A model generated the notes under the pieces. It was given only the letters and a program-made list of their open reading frames with translations, was not told where the DNA came from and did not search any database. A stretch of DNA of 64,000 bases, taken from NCBI GenBank assembly GCA_006384855.1, contig VCJN01000486.1:97815-161814 (forward strand), in the 5' to 3' direction. Source of the DNA: Tetraselmis striata. Its lineage: Eukaryota; Chlorophyta; Chlorodendrophyceae; Chlorodendrales; Chlorodendraceae. This document shows, in pieces, positions 23,116-34,800 of the stretch (positions are counted from its first letter, which is position 1; each line of letters opens with the position of its first letter). The translations under genes and the position numbers were made by a program.

Positions 23116-24431
23116 CAAGTCCCCGGGATCCTGTCGAACCACAATTGTACTTAGCTATGATTAGATTCAAACCTTAGATAGTATATTCAGAAACACACAC
23201 CCACACATCCACACACCTCGCGTCGGCCCATGCCGTCGCATGTCGTGGTTCCACGAGCAATATCACCGGAGGCAGACGGTGAAACGACCGGCGAGCCCGC
23301 TGGTGGCTTTTGTTTAGTGGAAGGACCGCCGGGCGACCGTCGCGAAGCTGCTGTGACCTGCTGGAGTGTTACAGCGCGGAGCGCGTGATTTAGAAGCCGT
23401 CCAAGATCGTCGCAGCGAGAACAACACGCAAACCGCCCATGCGCCTACCTACCCCGGTCTCGCCTATCACATCCCACTTGCTTACAGGAATCAACAACGT
23501 GGTGCTCTTGCCGCCGACGCTGGACCGCGTAGCGAACATCCTTTTCGTCGTGCAGTACCTTATGTTTCGTGCAGTGCTTCATCGTGCTTCATACAACGGC
23601 AACATATCGCCACACAACGACTTCTCCGCGGCAGAACGCGCATCTACGGCACCGTACTTGTGGATCCTATGGGCGGCCGCTGCTACGTACGACCCTTGCG
23701 CCTATTGCGCAGATCTGCATGGCGGCCAATTTGATGCACCGACGGCGACGGCGACAAGGGCAGCCAGTGCGGCGGCCGGGCGTACCAACTTCCGCGCCGC
23801 GCCCGACGGCTGCTAATGCCGCTGCATCATCGGCGAGCACAGTGGCGACCGCGAGGAGGGCGAGTGCATCATCCAGATCAGCAGCCTGCCTACGGGCAGC
23901 CCAGCTACGAGCAACTGTGTATGAGCAGCCTGGGCTCCCCTTGACTGCGTAGGCTTTCTGCCCTTGCGCTTTGGCATGGAGTCGTGCGCGCGCGATGGGG
24001 CTAGCGTCGACGAGGCAGCGCTACTACTGGGCTGGAAGCTCAGCTACGAGCAGCCCGCATTGTGCTCCCCCGCCTGCGTTGGCTACCAGCAGCTCGTGCT
24101 CAGCAGCCCCGCCGCTCGCGGAGAGGTTGCCAGAAGCATCTTAGCGCAGCGCTCTCCCCGGCATCCCCCAAGGCACGAGGATGACGCCCTCGCGGCCTCA
24201 TCACCAGTCAGCTCATCCGGCTCAACAGCTCCACAGCGGGGCGACTGTACAACATGGAGTGCGGTGCACGCGGAAGCGCGTCGCCCGGAAGCTATCAAGA
24301 ATGTATAGAGTAGTCGCGATTAATTACTCTTGCTATTCAGTACTGTATTAGCGCCAGATTCCGAATATTGTTCCAATTGCACACAACGGTCAAACGGAAA
24401 TGACCCCCGAGTACAATTGAGGGGGGCTATT

Positions 24432-24655
24432 GGAATCTGCCCGATACCCTAGCACCGGCCCATACCCTAGCACCGGCCGGGCACATGTCCCGCGCGCCTT
24501 TGCGCGCGCGTGCCTGTCTCCCGGCCCGCCGGGTGCTCTGCTTTCACTCTCTCTTCCAGTCCACAATCCCCGCAGCTCGAGCCCGGCTCGCTGCTCCCAA
24601 TGTAAGATGCTCCGAGAACTTCCACTCACCATCACCTCCGCGGTTGAGCCGTTTA
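24432..24655 (+). repeat. Right direct terminal repeat
   Basis: Second copy of 22580-22808. It differs by a 4-bp gap after GGCACAT and scattered substitutions. Confidence 0.75.
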
Positions 24656-25379
24656 GTCCAAAGTAGCTTCCCAACCGGGAGCGCAGGGCGCGGGCGATGG
24701 GGCAGTCCGCGTACTGAAACATGATGGTACCGGTAACCTAACTTGTTGAAAGCACCAACAGACCGTACGGGTCGCACTAGGATAGTTGAATTGATAGGAC
24801 GAAACCCCATAAACTAGCTTGGATCATTTCAACTTACAATCGAGTCTAGTTTCGCCAGTTACATGCGGTTCGTTTACCACTGCGAGCGTCGTGGGCAGTC
24901 GGCAGGCGTGCCGACTAGACGAAGGCGGAAGATGTCTTGAGTTGTAGGAGGGTCTGCGCCGAGAGGTTAGGAACCTCGATCGAGGCGCATGCCCAGAACA
25001 GCGGCGGACGGGATATGTTGACGGCGCGAACGTCGGCGCGACATATGCCGGACGTGTCGCGGAATTAAGGCGCCATCTCCCGACTGCGCCCTACAGCACT
25101 TGCCGCGCGCCGTGGCGGCGTGCGTCACGAGCCGAAAATGCAAGCCAATAGGAGCAGCGAAGTTCGTGACGAGTGCCCAGCAGAGCGGCGGCACAGGCAC
25201 CAGTAGGACGGGTACAACTGCGCGCACGGGCGCGCTAGCGCGCCACGTATAGCTAGGTGAAGTACTGGTACGCTGGCCGCGACGCGATGGTAACTATGCA
25301 CTTGTATTGGCGACGCACATTACGAGGGGTGGACACGCAACCCCGCGCGATGACAGCGTTGTGAGGCCCATGCCATCAC
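24656..25379. other. Spacer, nothing recognisable
   Basis: No coding signal, repeat copy or motif that I can support between the terminal-repeat element and the DIRS-like remains. Confidence 0.4.
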
Positions 25380-28060
25380 TAGCGGCGGTCATCTCGCCGC
25401 CTCGCGCGAAGGGCGTCGCGTAAAACGCACAACGCTTTGGGGCGCGGGCACGTGGGATCCAGTATGGTCGTGCCGTGCCGACTCTTGGGTGCAGTGTCGG
25501 GGTCGATTGTCGGCGACGTCGCAGAAGACCCGCCGACTCGGTAAGCTGTCGCCGCGGCGGGTCGCGCTTCGCGGAGTGCGGTAGGTGAGGCGGCCGCTGC
25601 TGCTGCACTGGCGACGGCTGCCGACCACCTCGCAAGTCGCAGGCATATGATGACGCCACGAAATGCACAAGTCGCGTTAGGTGGCGGAGCTGTCCCCCGG
25701 CGGGCGGCTCGTGTTGTCAGAGATGATATATCGTAACGTCGGGAGCGGGTTGGCCGGCGTAGAGCCCCTTGTAGCCTACGCCGGCCCGTAACGATGCCAA
25801 TGATATCGGGGCTAGGGTGACGACGAGGCGGCCGCCGCTGCTGCACCGGCGACGGTCGCCGAGGTTCCAAACCCGGAGTCGGACAGGGGTAGTTACGGTC
25901 ACCACGAGACGCCAAGCACGCCATGTGGTAGAGCTGCCCCCCGGCGGGCCGCTGCAGGTTGTCATGGTCCTTGTGACGACGACGTTGCAGTAGGAGGCGT
26001 CGGAGACGCGCCGGGGCGAGCCGTGCAAAATCCTCCCACTGCGACCACACAGCAAACCTTCTCGCATCACGTTTAGGGTGAGGGCAACGAGCCCTCTCAA
26101 AACACCGGCGCATGAGCGGCACCATACCCGTAACGGGCCAATTACGCGGGTAGTTACGAAAAACCACAACGTGTAATGACCGGTGATGCCACGACGCCTG
26201 CTGCGACGACATGCGGACCGGGTTGAAGTGTCTTGTCGGAAAGCGAGTGGCCGACGACACGGACGTAGTCCTCCTCCGTCCGCGCCGATTTGTTACGGTA
26301 GGCGTAGTTGTCGTCGTTGACAACGAACCGTGACGAGCAGCGGCCGCTGCCGTAGTTGTTGTAGGAGCGCAGCGCGAGCGAGCCCGACAACAGGTCGAGC
26401 GCCGTGGTACCAATCAAGTCGGCGCCGAGCATGTCGCGCGGAGGTCCCGAGTCAACCTCGCAGTCCACGGGGCTTCTATGGAGTGATTAACGAGTCTATA
26501 GCGCGGTGCGCGCCGGCCCGGGAGCGTACCGGTACCGTGCGCTCGTGAATGACGCGCGCTCCGCCCGCTCAGACTAGAGGAGGCCATGGCACGGCCTAGG
26601 GTCCCTTGCCGGACGTAGAGCTAGGCCGGAGTGGCAGCCGAAAGACCGCCACGCTCCAGGCGGGTCGTCCGACTCCGGCGCGTGCCCCGAGCCTGCCGGG
26701 AAAGAAGAGGTCGCGCGTAGGCGGGTAGACGATCGTCTCGTCGGAGATCTCCAGCAGTTGTTGGTACCACCGATGGCACAGCGCGATGACCGTCGCAGCG
26801 GCACCCGATTGGCGTAGCTTGGCGACCATGTCATCATGCAGCGGCCATCAGAGGGGTTGCAATTATTGCGAATTTCTGCGCCAGAAATCGTCCGGCAAAT
26901 GGAGAGAGTCCACCGCCTCGGAATGCGGGTCGCGCCACCGAGAATTGTAGCGGGGTAGCTGCGCGTTCTTCATCGAGGCGAATATGTCCAACGTGTGCAG
27001 TCCCCATATGCGCTTCAGGTAGGAGAAAATGCGGGAATTGAGATACAAGTTTTCGTAGTCGATCTCGCGGGTGAGTCGGTCGGCCGCACACGTTGGCCGC
27101 CAACTAGATGTACCGGGGTCGGATGCTGATGTCGTGCATGTAGTCTGAGATGTGCCACAATCGCCGCAGCTCCTCCATCGTGACCGGTGACCGCGAGGTT
27201 ATCGAGGTCAAGGCCGCCACGACCGCGGTGCCTTACTACTCGTGCAGTAGTACCCGTCGTCCGCGCAGATGTGGCCGGAAGAATTCGATCGCCAAACGTA
27301 CCGCCCGCAATTCCTTCCACGTGATGTGTTGCTTGCGGTCGGAATCGCACAAGAAACCGCGCGATTGGTACGAGGAATTGTCGTTGAGTATTGCTCCCCA
27401 TCTGTAGCCGCTGGAGTCTCCGTGTAGGTACGCTGATTCGATTAGCTTAAAGATCGAGCGGCCATTGTGCTATGCCGGTACCGATGTCCACCACTCCCGG
27501 GCGCGCTTCGGTTGATGCGTCAGTTTCACTCTTGCCACCCCCCCCCCCCATCCTCGCAGAGTGGCCAACACGCACTGCGGCACTCGCAGGAAGAACCGTG
27601 CGGGCGCTATCGCGAGGTAGAGGAACCGCGCCTTCCCCGCGAAGGAGGCCAATTGGCGGGCGGGCAGCCAGTGGCGGTGTGAGGCGGCGCGACCGAGGAA
27701 GCCGCTGCCCATTCTGGCCAGCGTCGCCAGCTTCTCCGCCGGCGCGCGGAATTCGCCGCGCCTGAGGTCCACCTCGAAGCCAAGGTGCTCGCCCACCTAC
27801 GTAAGTTCCCAATGTCCCCTCTTCGGGTTGCGGATCAGGCCGAGGCGATCGAGTAGGGCGTCGACGCGGGTCCGTAGGGCGTAGGCCGCCTCGTTCCCGC
27901 GAGTCCGCTAGAAATAAGAACTCGTCGAGGTAGGGAAATATGCGCTTCCTTTTCCACCGGGTGTTCCGGAGAAAGCTCCGGGTGATCTCGGTGATTTCGC
28001 GCGGGGGGGCACTCAAGGCCGGAAGCGGTGACTTTGCTTTAGGCGGCGAAGTCAAGGATG
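25380..28060 (-). mobile_element. Decayed DIRS-like retroelement II (RT end, RNase H, recombinase-like part)
   Basis: Minus strand, many stops and frame changes. At about 27980-27830 the end of a reverse transcriptase palm is readable: KRIFPYLDEFLFLA (active-site YLDD as YLDE), then a DRLGLIRNPKRGHWELT block. At about 27790-27475 comes the thumb/connection part (EHLGFEVDLRRGEFRAPAEK, PARQLASFAGKARFLYLAIA). At about 27430-27130 an RNase H-like domain follows (SSYQSRGFLCDSDRKQHITW, KELRAVRLAIEFF). At about 27000-26880 NAQLPRYNSRWRDPHSEAVD closes it. 26830-26600 gives WYQQLLEISDETIVYPPTRD. At about 26470-26230 (LDLLSGSLALRSYNNYG) a stretch resembles the start of the tyrosine recombinase core-binding domain. 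The QHITWKELRAV type of RNase H and the RT-RH-recombinase order suggest DIRS rather than Ty3. Recombinase catalytic residues are not visible. Confidence 0.65.
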
Positions 28061-28740
28061 CCGTCCTCGGGCTCCGGTTGTAGCTCGGTGTCTCCGGCAC
28101 TAGCTCCGGAATCAGCACCCTCAATAATGCGGGTCGTGCCCCAGGGGTTGGCCGAACGAATAGGGTCGTCCACGGTCGCTCCTAGCAGCCCTATCGGGGT
28201 CAGCCGGGCGAGTAGGGCACCTGTCGCTGCATCAAACTGTCATGCCAGCCCACGCTCGAGGTCCACAGAGGGTGCCGTCACGCACCTAATGCTCCAACGC
28301 GTCGGTAGAAATGTCTGTTTGGCGGGTTTGTTATGGGGCGTCTTGTTCCGGAATATTAGGCATGGTGCTGTCGTAAACGGGTTGAGGAGCAGGTGAGATG
28401 TCTCGTGACGAGCGAGTTCGCATGAGTCGTCGATAGCTCACACCCTGCTCGACCACGAGAATCGAGACTGCGTTGTGCGTGCGTAGGTGGCGAGCGCAAG
28501 GCAGAGAGTGCCGGTGCCCGGGGGTGGGCCCCAACATATGAGGGAGTACGGACGAGCGTCCTCGGTCCGCATGGGTCATGCGCAGTACTATCCTAGGCCA
28601 ACCCCATGAAAATAGCATGCCAATAGAACTAGCCAATGAGGGTATTGACACTCTGCCAATGGGCATGTAAAAGATTATGAATGCCATGCTGAAGGCGATC
28701 CTATCTCTCCTCAAGAACAGAGAAAGTGCCAGCAGCATAA

Positions 28741-29304
28741 TCAACGTACGATGAAACCCAGATGTCTGAGAGTGTGAACATGATCTGCAGTACTCTTTTC
28801 CAAATTAGGACATATGCCAACTCTTCTGAAACCGGCCATAACAGTTTGCAAGAGCACTAGCATCCGCAGCAGTAGGAGCCGCAAACAGAAAATCATCCAA
28901 GTATGGCAGGACTTGACCATACAGCGCAAGCAATGGAACACCTCAGACGTAGTCATCTTAGCGAAGGCATAAGGAGCCGGCTTCAGACCAAACGGGAGGG
29001 TATCAAACTCATAGTATCTGGACCTCCACTGGAACGCAACATAGGACACAGCATTTTCATGTAGTTTAGTATGACTGAAACTACTTTTGAGATCGAATGC
29101 GATCATATGATTGCCAGGAGACATGATATCTCTGAGGTCAGCGGGGCCTTCAAATTTGAACTCTGGACAGTCAATAGCCTCATTGACACGCCTCATATCA
29201 ATAATAAGTCCGAGCTTATCAGAGCGGGACTTAGGGACAGCCACCAGAGGGCTGACGACCACTGGTCTCTCAAAAATCTCAGAAACAGGGGCAAATGCCA
29301 GCAT
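28741..29304 (-). pseudogene. Reverse transcriptase fragment of DIRS-like element I
   Basis: An open frame of 187 codons carries RT fingers and palm motifs: VSPLVAVPKSRSDKLGLIID, AFDLKSSFSHTKLHENAV (catalytic Asp motif A) and YYEFDTLPFGLKPAPYAFAK (motif B). The active-site block VLPYLDDFLF is intact but in another frame at about 28910-28880, after which the first frame resumes (CPNLEKSTADHVHTLRHLGF). So there are two compensating frame changes around 28930 and 28830. The protein cannot be made as it stands. Confidence 0.75.
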
Positions 29305-29843
29305 ATCTCAGCGATGCACTCATCCACAAGCTCAAAATGATGGTGGTTAGCATATCTGTGGTTGCGGATCTCACCTAGAGCGGGAGGACCCGTTTTCACT
29401 TCATATGGAAACCCTCTTGTATTCAGTTCAGAACCCAAGAGTTCTCAAAGCAAATAGAAGGATGGCTGCTCGTTATTGGTGCCAACAACTTCGAACAAAG
29501 GAGAACCTTGCTCCTAGCACAAACTTGTCAGTAGGGGCCAGGGAAGAATCGCTTGAAACCTCGTCCAAAAGAAAAGGATCATCACCTAATGAACATGAGC
29601 AACCAGAACATAATGAATACATCACCATCAATATCACAAATTCATCAAATGCGAATCTGCTCACCAAAAGCGAGAGCATGTAAAACACAAAATACATAAA
29701 CAAGCAGTAGCTGAGCGTAGTAAAAAACAAAGAATAACTCAATTATATTAATTCAAATATTGAAACATAAGCAAAAGCATAAAGATGAACACGACAAACA
29801 AGGCATAGGAGCCAAATTTTGAATCGAAAGCTGATAAGTAGGA

Positions 29844-31308
29844 TCAGCAGCCGCATAGACAACATTTACACGAAAATATGTTGAGGAAACAAATGCAGTC
29901 TCTGAGCTGCTCATTGTCGAAGGCAATAAAATATGTCATGTGGCATATGTACCAAGCCACCATCAAATTGATGTGAAGACAGAAACTCATTCCTTTATTG
30001 ATGTAAAGACAGCAATGGTATGATAGAATACCAAAAATGTTTCTATAATTCGAATTTTGAAAAACATAATAAGCCACACCACCCTTTCTTATAGGGCCGG
30101 CATTTGGGCAGTTCGCTTGAAGGTGGCCAAAAGCACCATACTTCTGGCAAGGCCCAATCATACGGCCACCATGAGGAGGCTGGTACGCAGTACTGCCACT
30201 ACTAGCCTTGTCTTGTGAAATCAAATTGCGAGCCATGACAATAGCAATATCATTCGAGATGAGAATGATTATGGCGACCGCATCATGTGCCACGACCACC
30301 TCCGTGACGACCGCCGCCCCCACGGCCACTACCACCACCACCTTTCTTGCTAGCATTGTTGATAGTCGTAGTTGAAGATTTCGCTAGCTTGATGGCCTTG
30401 CGAGCTCGTTCCTTAGGAGCCGGAGACATATCGAGACCGCATCCCTGCCGCCTCGCCTCTATACTGCCGAGCAGCCTCGGGACTATACTTATGACGAATA
30501 TACAGTATATATCACAGCTTCTTCATATGTCGCACGAAGCAAATTCCAAAATAAAGTAATCGAAGAGCAGACCACTCGGAAGTACCACTAGCTACCTCAG
30601 AAGCAGACGGGTTGAGCAGCCTTCACATCCTTGTTGACGTCCGAATACGACTTGAGAAGCGCATCATATAAAGCCGCCACGCAATAAGGAAAATCAGCGA
30701 AAGGAACTTGTATCGCTGATCGCAAAAGACGGGTGTTTTACCAGAAGAGGCTTCTTTGTAGCCGTCGACATGCTTGGGAAGCTCCCGAGGCAAATTTCTC
30801 GAGTCATTGCCAAACTCGGCATCCTCCTCGCTGTCGGAGGCCGAGTCATTCCGAAAACCCAAGCGCCCATAGAATAATAAGCACAACAAGTGCCGCCAGC
30901 AGGTTCCTTGTCATACCTCCGGTTGGTCGGGCGAGAAGCAGCCGTCGTTGCCGCCAGCGCGACGACCATAAAGTTGAGCTGCGATTCCAAGGCCAAGAGC
31001 CGCCCAAGTCGAGCGGCTTCAGTTTGAAGACGAATTGCTCAATTTGAGTAGAAGCCACAGCTTCGGCGGAGCGGGAAACTTTGGTAGAGCTTTGGATTGT
31101 GTTGATAGAGTCCTCCAGTTGGTGAATACTCCTCTCAAGCAGCGAAAGACTAGCCTCATCCTCGCGGACGCCGGACCCACCGGTGGCATCAGAGGTAGCG
31201 AATGAAGGAGTAAGCACGAAGGTGCCGAGCAAAAGAGTTGCCAAGAGCGAGCACAAGAAAAAGCGAATGATTCATCGTGCCGAGCGAGCTAGTCACAGGT
31301 TCAGACAT
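29844..31308 (-). pseudogene. Gag-like region of DIRS-like element I
   Basis: Reading frames on the minus strand give, in order, a hydrophobic/Ser-Thr start (31308), a heptad-like helix (about 31160-31080), a core segment (about 30720-30610), a Gly/Arg-rich nucleic-acid-binding box (about 30345-30280) and a zinc knuckle at about 30149-30108. The knuckle reads C-x2-Y-x4-H-x4-C: the second Cys of CX2CX4HX4C is Tyr. At least three frame changes separate these parts. Confidence 0.55.
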
Positions 31309-31423
31309 ATTCGAAATCGATAGGAGAAGTAGCAGACCATGCCGGCTTGACACGAGAGAATGTTAATGCTACCTCAATAGCGGCCGCTTGATATAGGCTG
31401 GCCGACAGCAGTGAAAACCGGCA

Positions 31424-31493
31424 GTTTCAGACACCGCGGTCTTCAACTGTTCTCCGCAAGCTGTGTACAGCTACATCCACGGTGTCTGAAAAC
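31424..31493. repeat. Short inverted repeat upstream of the DIRS-like Gag start
   Basis: GTTTCAGACACCGCGG at 31424-31439 pairs with CCACGGTGTCTGAAAAC at 31477-31493 (one mismatch). It lies about 115 bp outside the Gag start of element I, where the inverted terminal structure of a DIRS element would be expected. Confidence 0.6.
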
Positions 31494-31527
31494 ACTCAGT
31501 CACACTACACATATGAATATACAGTAT

Positions 31528-31557
31528 GATATCGCCTTCTGCTGCTAGCTCATGTAA
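31528..31557 (+). repeat. Retroelement 3'-tail repeat T, copy 2 (partial)
   Basis: Carries CTTCTGCTGCTAGCTCATGT followed by AA, identical to copy 3 except for a TAGC duplication there. It is flanked on both sides by ATATACAGTATGAT. Confidence 0.65.
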
Positions 31558-31689
31558 ATACATTAATATACAGTATGATGGTCCTTGGAATTGTTAGTTA
31601 TATGACACACAATAATTCCGTGGTATAGTCGCTAATATTCCGTTATGTTTCGTTATGTAGCCTTAATTAATTGGATCCCTGAGCATTCG

Positions 31690-31809
31690 TCGCTGGTATC
31701 ACAGCGTAGTCGCTGCTGCTTTCCGGGGCTTTCCGTAACTGGATTGCTGCCCAAACGGCCGTCGTAGAGACGACGCTTGCAAAGGTTTCACTGGTACCAG
31801 TCCTGTCCC
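31690..31809 (+). repeat. Dispersed repeat family R, copy 2, left half
   Basis: CTGCCCAAACGGCCGTCGTA and GTTTCACTGGTACCAGTCCT match the family. The copy is interrupted at 31809 by the non-LTR element and resumes at 36418 with GTCCTGTCCCGGGGGCGG. This shows that the retrotransposon inserted into a pre-existing repeat. Confidence 0.75.
31796..31809 (+). repeat. Left target-site duplication of the non-LTR element
   Basis: ACCAGTCCTGTCCC, repeated exactly at 36418-36431. The two copies bracket the 4.6-kb retrotransposon. Confidence 0.85.
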
Positions 31810-31886
31810 ATTATATTACCAGCCCATGAGATTACCAGCCCCACCCACCCAGCGGCCCCGGAGGCGCTGCGGGGCCGTGTGTCGCC

Positions 31887-34800
31887 ATGCCTCACCCGCC
31901 GCCCAGATCGCGTAGCTGCCCTCAACCCCCTCCCACGCGACGTCACCGTTATGCCCGGGCTGTGGCGGGTCGCTTGTATCCGGCGGGGCGCCGCGCGATG
32001 TCTGCGCCTTCCGCCGATGGTGCGGCAGAACGCGCCGTTGACCCCGGGTCGCCGCCGCCCCCCAGTACATCGTCCAGTATATCAGGCAGCCCCGGCGCAT
32101 CGCGTGCGGCGGGAGCGTCGCCCGCGGCAACACCGTCCACCGGCAGTGCACCCGACGCCACCCAGCCAAGGCCGAGCCCGCCCGCGACTGACGCCCCGCC
32201 GGCTCCCACGTACGTCCAGGCGGTGAGCCGGTCGTCGAGTCCCGAGTCCGCGACGGGCGCGGCAGGTACGACCGGCGCGCGCGCTGCCTCGCCTGTGTCG
32301 TCGCCTCGCCGCAGTACTTTCAGCAGTATTTCGGGGCCCGGCGCGTCACAGCGCGATCACGATGGCGCTCCGACCGGCCAGGAAGTCTCCGAGCGGCCCC
32401 AGCCGCGGCCGCGCGGCGGCAACCGCGGCATAGCGCTCACCGGCCTCGATGCTCTCGCCCGCCTGCATTCCAGGCTACACGACAGCGGGCCGGCGCGGCG
32501 GGGCGTAGCACCGGCAGCGGCTTGGACAGTCGCCGACGCGCTTTCAGTCGCTGGCGTCGCCGCGGGCGCCGCATGGGCGCCGAGGATTGACGCCGCAGCC
32601 AGGTCGCTCCAGCCCGCCCGCGTCAGGCACCACCCGGCCGATGTGTTGGCTTTCACCGAGGTCGCCGCCGCGTGGCTAGCCAAGGCGCGCGCCGTGTTGG
32701 CCGAGCGGCACCGCCGTCGGGGGGCGCGCCGCGCCGGTGGAGCTGGACAATCGTCGGTGCTGCCGTCGCCCGCACTGCCGTCCGTCGCTGCGTTCCGGGG
32801 CGTCGCAGCGCCCCCTGTTGTTGCCCCCACGCCGCCAGAGGTGGGTGCACCGGCCGGCCACCCCGGTAGCCAGGCCTCACGGGCTCGGTATCCGCCCCCC
32901 CCTACTCGCCCATCTCCAGCCGGCGACGGGGTGGGGTGGGGCGCGGTGGACCACCTCTCCGACGTGGACATGGTGCACATGCCGGCGGAGATGTCCATGG
33001 AGACGGCGGTGCCGATTGACTTTCAAGAAGCGTGGGCAGAGGCACAACGCTGCGTGAATGAGCGGGTGGTGGCGGCGATGGAGGCCAATGACCCCGTGGT
33101 GTTGGATAGGGCGCTTAAGTGGAAGTACCTGTTGCCGCAATTGTTGCTTAGGGCCCCGAGCCGAGGCGGACGGCGGCGGCTACAAGCCTTGGCGTGGCGC
33201 TTCCGCGCTTTCGCGGAGAGGCGCATGACCGAACTCGTGCGCTCATGGGACGACGCGCGCACTGAGGCGTTCTACGCCGGACATGCCCGCCAGCGTCGGA
33301 CGGACGCCGATCTCTTTGCGGCGCTGCTCGTGGGCACCGCGGACACCGTTGTGGCGTTGGTGGAGGACGGAGAGCTCTCCCGAGCGGCGGGCCGACTATC
33401 TTCTAAGGGTATGGGCGACTTGTCCGATCCTGCTATCCTCGCCCAGCTGCGCGACAAGCACCCGTCCCGTAGCCACCCGATCCCAGACGCCGCGTATGAC
33501 ATTCCGGTGGACGAGGCCGCCCTGACGGTGGACATGCGCGTGCCGTACCAGCAACTCAAGCAGCACGTGGCGGCGGGGCCCTCAGGCATGCGCAACGAGT
33601 ATCTCCGCTGCTTGGTGGGCGAATACGCCCCGGCGTCCGGGCCCGCGGCAGTCCGCGCCATGTCGGAGGTTGCCTCCATGTATCTCCAAGGTCGCCTGCC
33701 CGGGTGGTTCAACCGGCTCTTCGCCTCTGCTAGGCTCGTGGCACCTGTCAAGAAGCTAGGCGAGGGGAGGGCCCCGGACGTGCGGCCTGTGGCAGTCGGG
33801 GAGGCGGAGCGGCGCGCAGCGGAGCGGGCAGTGGTTGACAACATGAAGGAGGCATACGTGTCGGTGCTCGCTCCATCTCAGCTCGGCGTTGGCATTCCCG
33901 CGGGCGACTCTGTGCTCATCCACGGCGTCCGGCTCATCGCCGAGAAGCTTGGCCCACGTGCCGTCATCGTCCACACAGACCTTCGCAACGCTTACAACGA
34001 AGCATGGCGCCGCACCATCATCCAGCGCCACATCGATTGCTCTCCACTACACCCTGTCATCCCTGCGCTCCTAGCCTCCCTCTCCACGGACTCGTATCTG
34101 GTCGTGGACGACCGGTCCGCCCCTCTGCGGTCGGAGGACGGCGTGCAACAGGGCGCACCTTTGGCCACGACTTCCTTTTGCGTCGCGATTCACCCCGAGG
34201 TGCAGCAGTGTGATACCACGTTGGAGGTCAATGACGGGGCGGCGCGCTTCAACGCCGACGATGGAATTTTGGTGGGCCTTCCGGAGCACGTTTGGCCGGC
34301 TCTTCACGCCTTCCGCACGTCCATCAAGGCGTCCGTGGGGCTTGAGGTGCGCTTCGACAAGATGCAGGCGTACAGCGCAGACATGGAGGCGGCGCGGCGT
34401 GAGGCTCCGGCCGACATCGAGTGGCCAGAGCTAGATGGCCATCACGGCATCGCGGTCCTCAACGTGCCGCTCGGATCGCCAGAGTATGTGCATGCGTACA
34501 TGCGCGGCAAGGCGGAGGAGCTACGAGAGGAGGTGGACGCTAGCCTGAGCAAGCTTCTGTCTGCCAAGCCCAGCCGTCGGTACACCCACGCCTTGCATCA
34601 CCACGCATGGGCCCTGCTCAAGCATTGCATGCAACACAAGGCGGGGTATTGGCTCCGCAATTGTCTTCCGTCCGAGGTGGAGGCCTTTGCGGAGGCGGTG
34701 GATGCCACCATCCTCGCGGCGGTCGAACGGGTGCTAGGGGTCTCTTTTGATCCCTCCACGTACGGCACCGACACCAATCCGGTGGTCACCGATTTCTTGG

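Larger units (their letters stand above)
22580..24655 (+). mobile_element. Element with ~225-bp direct terminal repeats (LTR-type, non-autonomous)
   Basis: About 225 bp at 22580-22808 recurs at 24432-24655 in the same orientation with about 95% identity. Both copies start GAATCTGCCCGATACCCTAG and end CCTCCGCGGTTGAGCCGTTT. The sequence directly before the right copy is purine-rich (TTGAGGGGGGCTATTG), like a polypurine tract. The 1.6-kb interior has no recognisable gag or pol and contains a 62-bp tandem duplication. This fits a TRIM/LARD-like non-autonomous LTR element. I could not find target-site duplications, and TG...CA ends are absent, so a simple segmental duplication remains possible. 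Confidence 0.55.
28330..31308 (-). mobile_element. Decayed DIRS-like retroelement I (Gag and RT)
   Basis: Minus-strand element, clearly richer in A+T than its surroundings. Gag appears to start at the ATG 31308 (MSEPVTSSLGTMNHSLF). It has a coiled-coil-like stretch (LSLLERSIHQLEDSINTIQ), a core (FADFPYCVAALYDALLKSYS) and a Gly/Arg-rich box ending near 30280. A zinc-knuckle-like CQKYGAFGHLQANC follows. RT follows at 29304-28741, then a DIRS-type connection segment (SIPSLASSIGMLFSWGW, about 28640-28590). Frame breaks occur throughout. RNase H and recombinase are missing or replaced by element II, which abuts at about 28.1 kb in the same orientation. Confidence 0.65.
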
